A stretch of DNA of 64,000 nt from Aeromonas bestiarum (lineage in GTDB: Bacteria; Pseudomonadota; Gammaproteobacteria; Enterobacterales; Aeromonadaceae), in NCBI RefSeq assembly GCF_000819745.1, contig NZ_CDDA01000041.1, positions 18,638 through 82,637 on the forward strand, given 5' to 3'. How positions within the stretch are numbered: the stretch's first letter is position 1; every line of letters begins with the position of its first letter. The translations under genes and the position numbers were made by a program. The notes beneath the pieces were generated by a model, which saw nothing but the letters and a program-made list of their open reading frames with translations, had not been told where the DNA came from and made no database searches. Shown here piece after piece: positions 9,040 to 17,711 of the stretch.

Positions 9040-9572
9040 GGTTTGCCCTCCTGGCGGGCGGCCTTAAGCTTTGGCACAAACTGGCGCTGCCAGATATCCG
9101 TGCTCAAGAGACCCGTGTGGCGGGTGAGCAGGGTGCCATCGGCGGCAAACAGATAGGTCTCGGGCGTGCCGTAGACGCCGAGCTCCAGCGCCAACTTGCC
9201 GTCTGGATCTGCCAGCACGGCGCGATAAGGGTTGCCTGCCTCCTCAAGCCAGGCGCGGGCAGCATGGCCCTTGTCTCTGTAGTTGAGGCCGTAGAGGGGC
9301 ACTGTCTTGGCCAGCTCGGCGAGCAGCGGGTGCTCGGCGCGGCAGTTGGGGCACCAGCTGGCCCAGACGTTGAGCACGAAGGGCTCCCCCTTGAGTGCCG
9401 CTGTGTGGATGGGGTCGCCGCCAAACAAACTCTCGCTTTGCCAGGCCGGCAAACTGCGGCCCAGGGTCGCTTCATCCTGACTGTAGGGGTTGTTGCCAAG
9501 GCCGAGCCAGAGCAGGACGCCGAGGCACAGGGTCAGCAGCAGCGGCATGAAGAGGCGCAGGCGGGCTCTCAT
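9036..9572 (-). CDS. DsbE/CcmG-like thiol:disulfide interchange protein
   Basis: A membrane-anchored periplasmic thioredoxin of 178 residues. One N-terminal membrane segment (about 7-26) precedes a thioredoxin fold with W73-C-P-N-C77 and the GTPETYLF cis-proline loop expected of DsbE/CcmG. Such proteins reduce the CxxCH or CxxCK cysteines of apocytochromes before haem is attached. It overlaps both neighbours by four bases (ATGA), so it is translated with NrfE and NrfF/G. E. coli nrf lacks this gene and borrows the ccm system; the in-operon copy suggests a dedicated thioreductase for NrfA or NrfB. Confidence 0.9.
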   Translation of the reverse strand: MRARLRLFMPLLLTLCLGVLLWLGLGNNPYSQDEATLGRSLPAWQSESLFGGDPIHTAALKGEPFVLNVWASWCPNCRAEHPLLAELAKTVPLYGLNYRDKGHAARAWLEEAGNPYRAVLADPDGKLALELGVYGTPETYLFAADGTLLTRHTGLLSTDIWQRQFVPKLKAARQEGKP

Positions 9573-11527
9573 GGCGCCTCCTTGGGGAGCAAGCCCGCGA
9601 CTTGATGTGCAGCGGTCTGCGGTTGGGCTGCCAGCAATGGCTTGCGCCCCAGCAAACGCAGGGCGCCGCCCGCCATCATCAGCAGGCCGCCGAGCCAGAT
9701 CCAGCGCACCAGCGGCTTGTAGTGCAGCCGCATGGCATAGGCGCCGGGCCCCATCTTCTCGCCAAGCACCACGTAGAGATCGCCAAACAGCCCCCCCTGG
9801 ATGCCGGGTTCGTTCATGTTCATGGTGCGCACGCTGTAGTGGCGCCGCTCCGGGGTGAGCCTGGCCACCTCCCGGCCATCCTTGTGCACGCTGACAGTGA
9901 TGCGCTCGGCCGTGTAGTTGGGGCCGATCAGCGGCTCGCTCCCCTCATAGCGAAATTCATGGGCGCCGAGCCGGTAGGGCGTATCCGGACTGAGCACTGT
10001 GCCCCCCTCCTGGCTATGGTGGCTCACCTGCGCTATGCCGAGGGCGCATACCGCCACCCCGAGGTGGGCCAGCAGGCTGCCGAGCCGGCTGGCACTCAGG
10101 TCGCGAGTCTTGAATGAGACATTGAGCAGCAGGCTCGCGATGAGCCAGAGGCTCACCATGTTGGCGATCAGGCTGCTCCAGGCGAGGGTTCCCTGCTCGC
10201 GATAACTGAGGCTGAGCAGGCCCCCCCCCAGCAGGCCGAGCAGGGGCGGCAGCAGCATCCGCAGGCGGGAAGATGCCATCAGCCCCTGCCAGCGCAGGCG
10301 CGGGATCTGGGTCATGAGTACCATCAGCACCAGCGCCAGCGGCACGAAAACAGCGTTGAAATAGGGGGCACCGACCGAGAGTGATCCCAGGTGCAGCGAC
10401 TGGAACACCATGGGGTAGAAGGTGCCGAGCAGCACGCAGGCGCAGGCCACCGACAGCAGCAGTATGGTGGCGCCCAGCAGCCCCTCTTTTGACAGTAAGC
10501 CGAAGCGGGCGTAGGGGGCGCGGGTATCGGCCCGCAGCGCGAACAGGGTGAGGGCGCAGGTCAATAGCAGACCGAGCAGCAGCAGCAGGGTGAGACCGCG
10601 ATTGGGATCCACCGCGAAGGCGTGCACCGAGGTGAGCACCCCGGAGCGCACTACAAAGGTGCCGAGCATGCTCAGCGAGAAGGTGAAGATGGAGAGCAGC
10701 AAGACGCCGTGACCGTAGGCCCCACGCTTCTCGCAGACCACGAGGGCATGCAGCAGGGCTGTGCCGAGCAGCCAGGGCAACAGGGAGGCATTTTCCACCG
10801 GATCCCAGAACCACCAGCCACCCCAGCCGAGCTCGTAATAGGCCCACCAGGAGCCGAGTACTATGCCGGCGGTGAGAAACACCCAGGAGCCGAGCGCCCA
10901 GGGGCGGCTCCAGTGGGCCACGGCGCCGTCCAGTCGGCCCGAGTGCAGCGCCGCCATGGCGAAGGCGAAGTTGACCGCAAAGCCGACGTAGCCGAGATAG
11001 AGCAGGGGCGGGTGTATGATGAGGCCGATATCCTGCAGCATGGGATTGAGATCGCGCCCCTCCAGCGGCCCCGGAAAGGCGCGATCGAACGGGCTGGAGA
11101 AGATCAGGGTATAGAGGCCGAACAGCCCCAAGATCAGTCCCATGATGGCCAATACCCGGATGCGGATCAATGGATCGACCCGTGTCGAACAGATCGCCAC
11201 CAGGGCGCCCCACAGCCCCAGCGCAAACACGAAGAACAGCATGGAGCCCTCGTGGCCGCCCCAGACTGCCGCCAGCTTGAAACCCATGGGCAGGGCGCTG
11301 TTGGCGTGCTGGGCCACATAGACCAGGGTGAAGTCATCGAGCCCAAAACAGCTGGCGAGCAGCAGCAGGGCGGTCCCGAGCAGAGCGGCATTGAGCAGCG
11401 CCAGCGGCTTGGCACAGCCCAACAGAGCCGGGGAGGCGAGCCGCAGCCCCAGCCAGGGCAGGGTGCCTTGCAGCAGGGAGAGCGCCGTTGCCAGCAACAG
11501 TGAGAGATAGCCGAGCTCAGCCAGCAC
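9569..11527 (-). CDS. nrfE: Haem lyase subunit NrfE (CcmF family)
   Basis: A 652-residue polytopic membrane protein of the CcmF/NrfE family with the tryptophan-rich haem-handling motif WGGWWFWDPVEN near residue 235 and conserved histidines in GGHEGSMLFF and IIHPPLLYLGY. With NrfF/G it attaches haem to the unusual CxxCK motif of NrfA. The start at 11527 is GTG, with GGAGG four bases upstream. It begins about 140 bases after nrfD and overlaps the DsbE-like gene at its end. The nrf context is why NrfE is chosen over CcmF. Confidence 0.92.
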   Translation of the reverse strand: MLAELGYLSLLLATALSLLQGTLPWLGLRLASPALLGCAKPLALLNAALLGTALLLLASCFGLDDFTLVYVAQHANSALPMGFKLAAVWGGHEGSMLFFVFALGLWGALVAICSTRVDPLIRIRVLAIMGLILGLFGLYTLIFSSPFDRAFPGPLEGRDLNPMLQDIGLIIHPPLLYLGYVGFAVNFAFAMAALHSGRLDGAVAHWSRPWALGSWVFLTAGIVLGSWWAYYELGWGGWWFWDPVENASLLPWLLGTALLHALVVCEKRGAYGHGVLLLSIFTFSLSMLGTFVVRSGVLTSVHAFAVDPNRGLTLLLLLGLLLTCALTLFALRADTRAPYARFGLLSKEGLLGATILLLSVACACVLLGTFYPMVFQSLHLGSLSVGAPYFNAVFVPLALVLMVLMTQIPRLRWQGLMASSRLRMLLPPLLGLLGGGLLSLSYREQGTLAWSSLIANMVSLWLIASLLLNVSFKTRDLSASRLGSLLAHLGVAVCALGIAQVSHHSQEGGTVLSPDTPYRLGAHEFRYEGSEPLIGPNYTAERITVSVHKDGREVARLTPERRHYSVRTMNMNEPGIQGGLFGDLYVVLGEKMGPGAYAMRLHYKPLVRWIWLGGLLMMAGGALRLLGRKPLLAAQPQTAAHQVAGLLPKEAP

Positions 11528-11665
11528 ACAACCTCCGGTTCTACTTATTTGTTCATGTTATGCCGCAGCGTCCGCATCGGGCCGGCGCTGGGGCATAACA
11601 TCCACAGACTCGACAACAAACAAGCGCCAGTCGCCCGAGGGCGGCTGGCGCTTGTGACCTGTTTC

Positions 11666-12619
11666 TTATACCACCGTCATTTGGCCGGCATAGAGCACGA
11701 AGTAGCGCAGCAGCAGTATCCCCATCAGGGTCAGGCTGCAGACCAGCACCAGATAGCCGCTCTTTGCCCGCAGGGGCGCCGGTGCCAACAGGCCGACCAG
11801 CTGGGGCAGCAGCATGCCGATGCCCACCACCCCGAGCCAGAACACCTGGGCCCAGAAGCCGCCGCCGATGGCCGCCCACATGGCCACCTCCTTCTGGCCG
11901 CCACCGAAATAGAGACCGGTAAAGAAGCAGACCAGCAGCAGCACCTCCACCGCCAGCACCGGCCGCTCGAAGCGATGCACGAAGCTCACCCCCAGGCTGT
12001 GGTGGTTCTCCTTGAACAGGGTGACCGCCAGCAAGATGGTGGAGGCGATGCCGGAGCTGATGCCGGAGACCAGAAACAGCACAGGCAGCACAGGGTTGTT
12101 CAGCAGCGGATAGGTCTTGAGCGCCGAGAGCAGAAAGCCGGTGTAGGCCCCCAGTAGCACGGCGAGCAGCAGCAACAGCGGTGCCAACAGCTGCTCGAAG
12201 CGTGCCAGCAGGGCGATCAGCCCATCCACAAAGGCGAACTTCTCTTTCAGCAGGTGACTGCGCAAGGTCTCGATCTCGGCCCGAAACACCACCGCCAGCC
12301 AGGCGAACAGCACCGCCATATAGACTTGGAACAGCATGACCCCCATCGACATCACTGAGTCGAACTGGTAGTGGAACATCAGCTTCCAGAAGGTCCAGGG
12401 GCGGGCCAGGTGGAAGATAAGGATCAGTAACCCCAGAACCACGCTCACCGGCGCCAGAATGGCGGTCGCCTTGATGATGCCGCTCTCGCTGCCGGCCCCT
12501 TTGCGGCGCAATAGCACCGAGAGGCTGGTGGCCCCGGCGGAGATACCGAGCAGGAACAGATAGATGGCGATGGGCCAGTCCCAGACAAGGGAAGGGAAGT
12601 GAAATGCGTCATGCCACAT
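11666..12619 (-). CDS. nrfD: NrfD, membrane quinol-oxidising subunit
   Basis: A 317-residue NrfD/PsrC-family integral membrane protein with about eight to ten membrane segments; it takes electrons from menaquinol and passes them through NrfC to NrfB and NrfA. The N-terminus (MWHDAFHFPSLVWDWPIAI) closely follows E. coli NrfD. The ATG at 12619 is preferred because GGAGG lies 8 bases ahead of it, although two ATGs further upstream share the frame. A degenerate copy of this same gene start lies just upstream. Confidence 0.93.
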   Translation of the reverse strand: MWHDAFHFPSLVWDWPIAIYLFLLGISAGATSLSVLLRRKGAGSESGIIKATAILAPVSVVLGLLILIFHLARPWTFWKLMFHYQFDSVMSMGVMLFQVYMAVLFAWLAVVFRAEIETLRSHLLKEKFAFVDGLIALLARFEQLLAPLLLLLAVLLGAYTGFLLSALKTYPLLNNPVLPVLFLVSGISSGIASTILLAVTLFKENHHSLGVSFVHRFERPVLAVEVLLLVCFFTGLYFGGGQKEVAMWAAIGGGFWAQVFWLGVVGIGMLLPQLVGLLAPAPLRAKSGYLVLVCSLTLMGILLLRYFVLYAGQMTVV

Positions 12620-12713
12620 GGTCATTCCCTCCATCTGTTACGGCCGGGGTAGATGGTGATGGGGCAAATCCCCACACCAGCGAGGGGAAGTGAAACGCCT
12701 CTTGCATCGTCAT
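12609..12713 (-). pseudogene. Decayed duplicate of the nrfD 5' end / 34-residue minicistron
   Basis: Starting at an ATG that overlaps the nrfC stop (ATGA), this frame encodes MTMQEAFHFPSLVW, nearly the NrfD start (MTMWHDAFHFPSLVW), then leaves the nrfD frame. The DNA similarity continues past the shift (CCCATC-CCATCTA in both copies), with the duplicate two bases longer, so it is a partial tandem duplication of about 65 bp that has since drifted. Its stop (12609-12611) lies inside the first codons of nrfD, so ribosomes leaving nrfC could be carried through to nrfD. Whether it is translated is unknown. Confidence 0.7.
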
Positions 12714-13390
12714 GACTTTATCTCCCCTTTGGGCACGCGGTACATCTTGGGCGAGGTGCCGAGCGTCTGCTTGTAGCGATAGGTGGTCTCCTTCACCAGC
12801 CGTTTGGCGATGGGGCTGTCGGGGTCATCCAGATTGCCGAACACCAGCGCCTTGGTGGGGCAGGAGGCCACGCACGCCGGCTCCTTGCCCGCCGCCAGGT
12901 TGGTCTTGCGGCAAAAATCGCACTTGTCCGCCACCCGGGTGACCGGGTTGATAAAGCGCACCTGATAGGGACAGGCGGCCAGACAGTACATGCAGCCGAT
13001 GCACAAGTCCGGGTCCACGTCGACTATGCCATCCTCCTTGCGGATATGGGAGGCGCCGGTCGGGCAGACGTGGACGCAGGGTGCATTGTCGCAGTGCTGG
13101 CAGGACTTGCGAAAGAAGTGGTACTCGGCATCGGGGAAGGTGCCTATGGGGCCGGAGCGGATGATCTCGAGCCGCGAGACCCCTTCCGGCACCTGGTTCA
13201 CCTCCCGGCAGGCATCCATGCAGGCGGTACAGCCGATGCAGGCCGCCTCATCGTGGATCATGCCATAGCGCACCCCGTCTATGGTCTGGCTGTGAGCGAG
13301 GGTAGTGGCAAGGGAGCGGGTCGGCCCTGTCATCATGATGAGGGCCCCCGCGCTCATCCCCGCCATGAAGTGACGGCGAGAGCAGCTCAT
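12710..13390 (-). CDS. nrfC: NrfC, 4x[4Fe-4S] ferredoxin-like electron carrier
   Basis: A 226-residue periplasmic iron-sulfur protein. A twin-arginine signal (SRRHFMAG, then an Ala/Met-rich segment) is followed by four cysteine clusters: CIGCTACMDAC, CQHCDNAPCVHVCP, CIGCMYCLAACP and CDFC with CVASCP. It links the NrfD quinol dehydrogenase to NrfB. The ATG overlaps the nrfB stop (ATGA) and its own stop overlaps the ATG of the nrfD-like minicistron. Confidence 0.95.
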   Translation of the reverse strand: MSCSRRHFMAGMSAGALIMMTGPTRSLATTLAHSQTIDGVRYGMIHDEAACIGCTACMDACREVNQVPEGVSRLEIIRSGPIGTFPDAEYHFFRKSCQHCDNAPCVHVCPTGASHIRKEDGIVDVDPDLCIGCMYCLAACPYQVRFINPVTRVADKCDFCRKTNLAAGKEPACVASCPTKALVFGNLDDPDSPIAKRLVKETTYRYKQTLGTSPKMYRVPKGEIKS

Positions 13391-13986
13391 TGTGCCTCCT
13401 TGCCCGGGGTGGCGTTCGCCTTGGCCGCCTTGACGGCTTCATGCTGCTTGCTGTGGCAGTCGACGCAGAGCTGGATGCGGGACTTTTCCGGGATTTCCAC
13501 CATGGGCTCCTTGGCCGGGTGCAGCTGGTGGCAGCTGGTGCAGGTGAGCTTGGTGGCGTGCACGTCGTGGGCCCAGAGCGCCTCGCGCAGGGGTTTGGGC
13601 TCGTGACAGCTCATGCAGACCCCGTTTTGCTCTGCGATGGGGTAGCTCTCTGTGCTCTGCTTGTTGTTGAAGCTGTCACTGAAGCGCATCACGTCCTTGA
13701 CCCCTTCCCTGTGTTTGGGGGAGGGCTGGCCGTGGCAGTTGGTGCAGGTGACAGGCGCCAGGTTGTTGGGGTTGGTTGCCTGGCCATGCTTGCCGTGCAT
13801 GCCGTACGCCTGCTCCTTGTGGCAGTCGGTACAGGCCGCATCGGGATTGCGCAAAAACTCCACGTCGTGGGTGGCGGGGAGGGCCGCAGGCGCGCTCGCC
13901 GCATCGGCGGCCTGGCCCTGCAGGCTGGTCAGCAGCATGGCTGCCATCAGCATCAGTCGTAAGAAATCCATCGTTAAATCACCCAT
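13387..13986 (-). CDS. nrfB: NrfB, pentahaem cytochrome c
   Basis: A 199-residue secreted cytochrome with a signal peptide (cut near residue 25, QGQAADA) and exactly five CxxCH haem sites: CTDCH, CTNCH, CMSCH, CTSCH and CVDCH. It delivers electrons to NrfA. The ATG at 13986 is chosen because GGAGG sits six bases before it; longer forms have no ribosome site. It follows nrfA by about 50 bases. Confidence 0.95.
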   Translation of the reverse strand: MGDLTMDFLRLMLMAAMLLTSLQGQAADAASAPAALPATHDVEFLRNPDAACTDCHKEQAYGMHGKHGQATNPNNLAPVTCTNCHGQPSPKHREGVKDVMRFSDSFNNKQSTESYPIAEQNGVCMSCHEPKPLREALWAHDVHATKLTCTSCHQLHPAKEPMVEIPEKSRIQLCVDCHSKQHEAVKAAKANATPGKEAQ

Positions 13987-14037
13987 AGGAAGCCTCCATC
14001 CGATTGCGGGCCCGACACTGCGGGCCCGCATGCCTCA

Positions 14038-15480
14038 TCATTGTGCGAGCCGTCCGGCCACTTTGGCCTCGGCATCCCAGGCGGGGACTGTGGTCTTGAG
14101 GAACTGGGCCTTGTCGTTGTTCATCTGTTTCATGTCCATGCCAAGGGCGGCCTGGGCCTTCTCCTTGCTGGAGATGTCAGGAATGGCGATCTCGTGGCTG
14201 ATCCCCTTGGCCGCCAGCAGGCGAGCCAGCTTGGTGCGGGCGTCTGCTGCCTTGTCCAGAGCGGTACCCAGCATGCGCAGCGCCACTTCCGGTGCGTGCA
14301 TCTGCACCCCGTGGGAGGCGATGGAGAAGTCCCAGCGCCATTGGGCGTGGCGGATGTCCTGCTGAATGTCCTTCATCTCGGCGTCGGTGGCGCCGGCATC
14401 CCAGGCCGCCTTGGCTTCAAAGTGGGCGTGCACCAGCTGCTTCTCGACTCTGAGCTTGAGATCGTGAACCGCATCCTTGCGCTGCTGGACTATGCCTTGC
14501 AGCATCTCCTTGCTCTGGGTGTGGCAGTTGCGGCAGGTCTGATCGAAGCGATCGAAGGGGTTGCCCACCTTGTGATCCGTGTAGACCTTGCCCTGTTCGT
14601 TCTGCACCTTGGGCATGTGGCAGTCGACGCAGGCGACGTTGTTCTGGCCGTGGATGCCGGCGCGCCAGGTCTCGTATTCCGGATGCTGGGCTTTGAGCAT
14701 GGGGGTCTTGGAGAGGGCATGCGTCCAGTCGGCGAAACCGATCTCGTCGTAGTACTCTTCCATCTGCTCAACAGTCGTGCCCTTGTCCCAGGGGAATTTC
14801 ACCGCCTTGGTGGGGCCGCTGAAGTAGTACTCCACGTGGCACTGGCCGCACACCTGGGACTGCTGATCGAAACGCCCCTGCTCCTTGAACGGTTTGCCGA
14901 TGGCGGTCATGGCGCGGTCGGCATAGGGACGGGAGAGGTGCAGGGCAGGTTTCCCTTCCTTGAACTCTTTCGAGGCTGTGTCGTGGCAGTCGGCGCAACC
15001 TATGGTGTTGACGATCTCGGGTCCGCCTTTTGCCCACATGCCCTTGAAGTAGCCATCTTCGCCTTTTTCATTGATGACGCGGGCCACGTCCGGGCCCTTG
15101 CAGCTCCAGCAGGCCATGGGCAGGGGGCCATCCTCGGCGGTCTTGGGGGCGCCGGTGCGCAGGGTTTCCCGCACGTCGGTCAGGGCGTAGAAGTGGCCGC
15201 GCGGCTTGTTGTAATCCTTGGAGAAGGGGTAGCCGGCCCAGAGCACCACCATCTGGGGATCATCCGCCAGGGCGTCGGTGCGCTCCTTGCTCTCGCTGGT
15301 GCCTTTCCAGCTGCTGAACTGATCGGCGTGATCCTTGGCGAACAGCTCGCTGCGCGCCTCTATTTTTCCCGTGGGGCTGGCCTCCTCGGCCTGTGCCAAG
15401 CCGCTGGCGCAAAGGCAGGTGGTAAGCAGCAGGGCGGCTAGGCCCAGTCTGGTCTGTCTGTTGTGTGAACTCACGATCAT
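14038..15480 (-). CDS. nrfA: Ammonia-forming cytochrome c nitrite reductase
   Basis: Reduces nitrite to ammonia with six electrons in the periplasm during anaerobic growth. The 480-residue protein has a signal peptide ending near LAQAEE (30-33), the catalytic haem site C124-W-S-C-K128 and four ordinary CxxCH sites (CADCH, CGQCH, CVDCH, CRNCH), the pentahaem NrfA arrangement; length matches E. coli NrfA (478). GGGAG lies only two bases before the ATG at 15480, so a GTG two codons on (15474) with better spacing may be the real start. First gene of the operon; an FNR-like site lies about 190 bases upstream. Confidence 0.96.
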   Translation of the reverse strand: MIVSSHNRQTRLGLAALLLTTCLCASGLAQAEEASPTGKIEARSELFAKDHADQFSSWKGTSESKERTDALADDPQMVVLWAGYPFSKDYNKPRGHFYALTDVRETLRTGAPKTAEDGPLPMACWSCKGPDVARVINEKGEDGYFKGMWAKGGPEIVNTIGCADCHDTASKEFKEGKPALHLSRPYADRAMTAIGKPFKEQGRFDQQSQVCGQCHVEYYFSGPTKAVKFPWDKGTTVEQMEEYYDEIGFADWTHALSKTPMLKAQHPEYETWRAGIHGQNNVACVDCHMPKVQNEQGKVYTDHKVGNPFDRFDQTCRNCHTQSKEMLQGIVQQRKDAVHDLKLRVEKQLVHAHFEAKAAWDAGATDAEMKDIQQDIRHAQWRWDFSIASHGVQMHAPEVALRMLGTALDKAADARTKLARLLAAKGISHEIAIPDISSKEKAQAALGMDMKQMNNDKAQFLKTTVPAWDAEAKVAGRLAQ

Positions 15481-15633
15481 CACTCCCAAATCGATCTCAT
15501 TGCCAGACCTGACCGTTCCATCCTGGATGTGGGCATCAGCCCCCGCACTAGGCAGGAGCAGGCAGGCCGATTAATTGTTATTAGTGAATAAAACCCATGT
15601 AATTATGCGATTGCTCGGGCTGGATATTACCAA

Positions 15634-15683
15634 ATGGGTAAAATGAATGATGATTTATCGAGGCGGGGCTTGCGCTAGATCAA
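15634..15683 (-). promoter_or_regulatory. Candidate FNR and NarL/NarP sites for nrf
   Basis: TTGAT-CTAG-CGCAA (read on the minus strand at 15670-15683) has one perfect and one partial FNR half site. ATGGGTA at 15634-15640 is TACCCAT on the minus strand, a perfect NarL-type heptamer, within a TACC/GGTA inverted repeat. This fits anaerobic and nitrite control known for nrf operons; no promoter elements are certain. Confidence 0.35.
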
Positions 15684-16067
15684 TTGCCGGGGGAGGCAAG
15701 TGCCGGAAATGAGATCCCGGTTAAATTATGAGGAAACTCAACTTATTGGACCACAGTTAACCGACACTATTGTCATTTGCCGGTGAGTGGGGGCGGCAAG
15801 CCTTGTCCTACATGGAATGTGCTGCGGGGTAGGGGGTGGTCTATCCATTTCGGGATATAAAAGTAAATTTGCATAAATACTCAATATTGATGGCGCCAAA
15901 GAGAGGCAAAACAAGGGCTGAACCAGCGGATTCAATCATGTTGAGCGCCCTTGTCATCACCCGTTTCCATGCAGGGTGATCCGCGCCTGATCACCCTGCC
16001 CCTTGATGAAGAAGGGGAATAAAGAGAGCCAGCGATTGCCGGCTCTCTTTATTTGTGGGTGATGGAG
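15684..16067. other. Intergenic region between nrfA and the glpC repeats
   Basis: No gene supported. Two hairpins are clear: GCAGGGTGATC / GATCACCCTGC (15971-15999, 7-base loop) and the terminator at 16021-16050. The rest is AT-rich with nothing I can name. Confidence 0.4.
16021..16050. terminator. Terminator downstream of glpC repeat array
   Basis: AAAGAGAGCC, 10-base loop, GGCTCTCTTT. It lies beyond the 91-bp repeats as seen from glpC, so the repeats are probably transcribed as part of the glp mRNA 3' end. Confidence 0.65.
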
Positions 16068-16480
16068 TTATCAGACCAGCGCTTTTGCCAGCAGGTGTGC
16101 TCATCTCTATATCCATCTGCCACTGTGATCTCTTATGCCAGCGCCTGGGCCAGCAGGTGGATGGGATGCTCACAGCGGGGAATCGGAGTGCTCATCTCTA
16201 TATCCATCTGCCACTGTGATCTCTTATGCCAGCGCTTGGGCCAGCAGGTGGATGGGATGCTCACAGCGGGGAATCGGAGTGCTCATCTCTATATCCATCT
16301 GCCGCTGTGATCTCTTATGCCAGTGCCTGGGCCAGCAGGTGGATGGGATGCTCACAGCGGGGAATCGGAGTGCTCATCTCTATATCCATCTGCCGCTGTG
16401 ATCTCTTATGCCAGTGCCTGGGCCAGCAGGTGGATCGGGTGTTCACAGCGGAACGGCGTACTCATTTCTATCTGCCACTT
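16068..16480 (-). repeat. 91-bp tandem repeat derived from the glpC 3' end
   Basis: Three full 91-bp units start at 16131, 16222 and 16313, and the glpC end itself (from 16404) forms a fourth, diverged copy. A truncated copy about 30 bp shorter lies at 16068-16130. Read on the minus strand each unit encodes QMDIEMSTPIPRCEHPIHL then LAQALA and a TAA stop, nearly the GlpC C-terminus (QIEMSTPFRCEHPIHL, LAQALA). The three units differ from each other at only three positions but from glpC at many, so they have been amplified or homogenised after the first duplication. 91 is not a multiple of three, but every unit has its own stop, so GlpC is not extended. Confidence 0.95.
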
Positions 16481-17608
16481 GCAGGTCTCGCAGTCCGTGA
16501 TGACCAGATCAGGCTTGAGGCGGTTTATCTGATCAAACAACCCCTCGCCTATGGCCTGGCTGGTCTCGTAGTTTTCCGACTTGAAGCCGTAGGTGCCGGC
16601 GATGCCGCAGCACTGGGACTCCAGTACCGTCACCTTGACGCCGGGGATGGCGCGCAGCAATTCGAGGGTGTAGATGACGCCCCCCATCTTCTCCATGTGG
16701 CAGGGGGTGTGGTAGGCGATGTGCAGATTGAGCGGCTTCATGGCCGGCTTGTTGCCCCGGTAGAACTCGTTCCACAGGAAGCGGGTCACCAGCGAGATGC
16801 GATCCCGCACCTTGTGGTTGTCCTGCTCCAGCAGGTGGGGGTATTCGTCCCGCAGGGTAAAACCGCAGGTGGAGGAGGTGGCCAGGAGCGGCATCTCGTT
16901 GCCAAGCAGGGTGTTCTCCAGCTGCTTGATGTTGAAGGCCGCCTGCTGTTTGGCCTTGTCCATGAAACCGTTGGCAATCAGCGGCACGCCGCAGCACTTC
17001 TCCCGCTCCAGCAGTTGCATGCCTATGTTCATGGCGTTGAGCACCTGCATCAGCTCCTTGCCGAGCTGCGGGTGGTTGTAGTTGACGTAGCAGCCGTGGA
17101 AATAGGCGATCTGGCGCTCATATTGGGCCTGGCTGGCTTTCTGCTTCTTGTACCAGCCGCGGAAAGTGCCTTGCGAATACTTGGGCAGGTCGCGGTGGGA
17201 GGAGACCCCCAGCGCCTTGTCCAGCACCAGCTTCATCGGCTTGAGCCCTGTGGTGAAGTTGACCACGGGCGCCATCAGGGTGGACATGCCGCCCATGAGG
17301 TCGGTATGGGAGAGCACGAATTCGCGGATCCCGGGCTTGAAGTCGCTGTATTTGTGCTTGGCCTTGGCGATGATGTCGCCGATGCGCACCCCGCTCGGGC
17401 AGGCCACTTCACAGCGCTTGCAGTTGGTGCAGTACTTGAGGGCACTGTCGAACAGCTCGGGGCTCTTGATGCGCAGCCGCTCCCCATCGGGACCCGCCTG
17501 CTTGGGGCCCGGGTAGGCCGGGTTGGCCTTGGCCACCGGGCAGTAGGCGGTGCAGACGGTGCATTTGATGCACTGATCGAAGGTTTGGTTGGCGTGATCC
17601 AGTAGCAT
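16406..17608 (-). CDS. glpC: Anaerobic glycerol-3-phosphate dehydrogenase subunit C
   Basis: The iron-sulfur and membrane-linking subunit of GlpABC, which passes electrons from glycerol-3-phosphate to menaquinone. The 400-residue protein has two 4Fe-4S motifs (C13-x2-C16-x2-C19-x3-C23 and C60-x2-C63-x2-C66-x3-C70) followed by two CCG-type domains (CCGVPL and CCGIAGTYG). GGGAGGAG precedes the ATG. About 100 bases separate it from glpB, including a hairpin at 17667-17686. Its last 25 codons are the template of the downstream tandem repeat. Confidence 0.95.
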   Translation of the reverse strand: MLLDHANQTFDQCIKCTVCTAYCPVAKANPAYPGPKQAGPDGERLRIKSPELFDSALKYCTNCKRCEVACPSGVRIGDIIAKAKHKYSDFKPGIREFVLSHTDLMGGMSTLMAPVVNFTTGLKPMKLVLDKALGVSSHRDLPKYSQGTFRGWYKKQKASQAQYERQIAYFHGCYVNYNHPQLGKELMQVLNAMNIGMQLLEREKCCGVPLIANGFMDKAKQQAAFNIKQLENTLLGNEMPLLATSSTCGFTLRDEYPHLLEQDNHKVRDRISLVTRFLWNEFYRGNKPAMKPLNLHIAYHTPCHMEKMGGVIYTLELLRAIPGVKVTVLESQCCGIAGTYGFKSENYETSQAIGEGLFDQINRLKPDLVITDCETCKWQIEMSTPFRCEHPIHLLAQALA

Positions 17609-17666
17609 GATTTACTCCTCCCGGGCCGGATTGAAAGCGCAAGGGACGCGGCAATGGGATTGTCGA

Positions 17667-17686
17667 GCGGGCAGCGGGCTGCCCGC
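17667..17686. promoter_or_regulatory. Hairpin between glpB and glpC
   Basis: GCGGGCAG-CGGG-CTGCCCGC, a perfect 8-bp GC-rich stem in the glpB-glpC gap with no T-run. It may stabilise or process the mRNA rather than end it. Confidence 0.35.
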
Positions 17687-17711
17687 AGTCAGGAAATGCA
17701 GGGTGGACATC

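Noticed and set aside
16131..16403. Regular repeats as a CRISPR array
   Set aside because: Units are directly adjacent with no unique spacers, 91 bp long, and match the neighbouring gene end; no cas genes.
16226..17605. 459-codon + strand open frame and shorter frames repeating MPAPGPAGGWDAHSGE-like segments
   Set aside because: Produced by the 91-bp tandem repeat and the antisense of glpC; the repeated peptide is a by-product of the DNA repeat.
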